Assembly: GCF_022347985.1 (NCBI RefSeq)
Contig: NZ_JAKRFQ010000002.1
Coordinates: 1-58,620 of the forward strand
Source: Photobacterium sp. OFAV2-7
GTDB lineage: Bacteria; Pseudomonadota; Gammaproteobacteria; Enterobacterales; Vibrionaceae
DNA length: 58,620 bases
Direction of reading: 5' to 3'
Made by a program: the position numbers and the translations under genes. Positions 58,574-58,620 of this stretch are shown one piece after another. The notes under the pieces are model-generated. The model did not search any database. It was not told the origin of the DNA and saw only the letters and a program-made list of their open reading frames with translations. The first letter of the stretch is position 1, and each line of letters opens with the position of its first letter.

Positions 58574-58620
58574 GTAGGGTACAGAGGTAAGATGTTCTAT
58601 CTTTCAGACCTTTTGTTTCA
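58574..58620 (+). ncRNA. spf: Spot 42 small RNA, 5' part (cut by the window end)
   Basis: From 58574 the sequence GTAGGGTACAGAGGTAAGAT and the next bases up to GACCTTTT match Escherichia coli Spot 42 base for base, diverging only at the last few positions. It lies downstream of polA, its conserved place. The RNA fine-tunes carbon metabolism mRNAs and is repressed by cAMP-CRP. The rest of the RNA and its terminator lie beyond the window. A TATACA at 58559-58564 may be the -10; a TGTGC half site at about 58548 is only weakly CRP-like. Confidence 0.93.

Overview
The window is a stretch of ordinary bacterial chromosome, most likely from a Vibrionaceae gammaproteobacterium (Photobacterium or a close relative). 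The grounds are gene order (rmuC-ubiEJB-tatABCD-hemB, hemCDXY/cyaA, cyaY-lptM-lysA-dapF-xerC-yigB), high similarity of AsnC, CyaA, PolA and ThiCEFSGH to enteric/vibrio proteins, a long vibrio-type RyhB, and Spot 42 just after polA. The species call is inference. Base composition and codon use look even. I see no insertion sequence, prophage, integron or CRISPR array.

Layout. 1-1049: tail of an rRNA operon (23S end, 5S, terminator), an unlisted 41-residue membrane peptide and tRNA-Trp. 1178-2718: a fluoride (crcB-type) riboswitch followed by a CLC protein with the fluoride-exporter signature. 2798-9206: a TPP riboswitch and the thiamin operon thiCEFSGH. 9234-14422: an aminopeptidase P, a LysR regulator divergent from an MFS exporter, and an EamA permease. 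14620-22791: rmuC (LexA-like site), ubiE-ubiJ-ubiB (ubiquinone), tatABC (twin-arginine export), tatD and hemB. 22790-28290: asnC, a GGDEF/EAL sensor, rsmJ, a Cys/Lys-rich unknown and a 29-residue membrane peptide. 28318-32414 (minus): hemC-hemD-hemX-hemY, divergent from cyaA across a CRP site. 35468-40521: cyaY, lptM, lysA, dapF, yigA, xerC, yigB.

40550-43206 (minus) is the most unusual locus: two nearly identical small Cys-containing exported peptides (DUF2282), a DUF692/MNIO enzyme, a DUF2063 partner and a DoxX membrane protein. This is a bufferin-type RiPP operon of the kind linked to metal (copper) handling. 43501-52430: uvrD with LexA-like boxes, ggt, a LysE/RhtB exporter, an AraC regulator, rarD and recQ. 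52434-54405: a candidate minus-strand structured RNA, a small DUF3630-like gene, yhhQ and a GNAT acetyltransferase. 54436-54642 is the iron-stress sRNA RyhB with its Fur-type box. 54650-58460: elbB and polA, separated by an AT-rich segment that looks like part of a replication origin (seven GATC sites, DnaA boxes, 13-mer-like repeats). The window ends 47 bases into Spot 42.

Several loci are under RNA or global control that can be read from the sequence: fluoride and TPP riboswitches, CRP (cyaA/hemC), LexA (rmuC, uvrD), Fur (RyhB, possibly the 27490 gene) and two classical sRNAs. Many overlapping reading frames opposite long genes are shadows and were left out.
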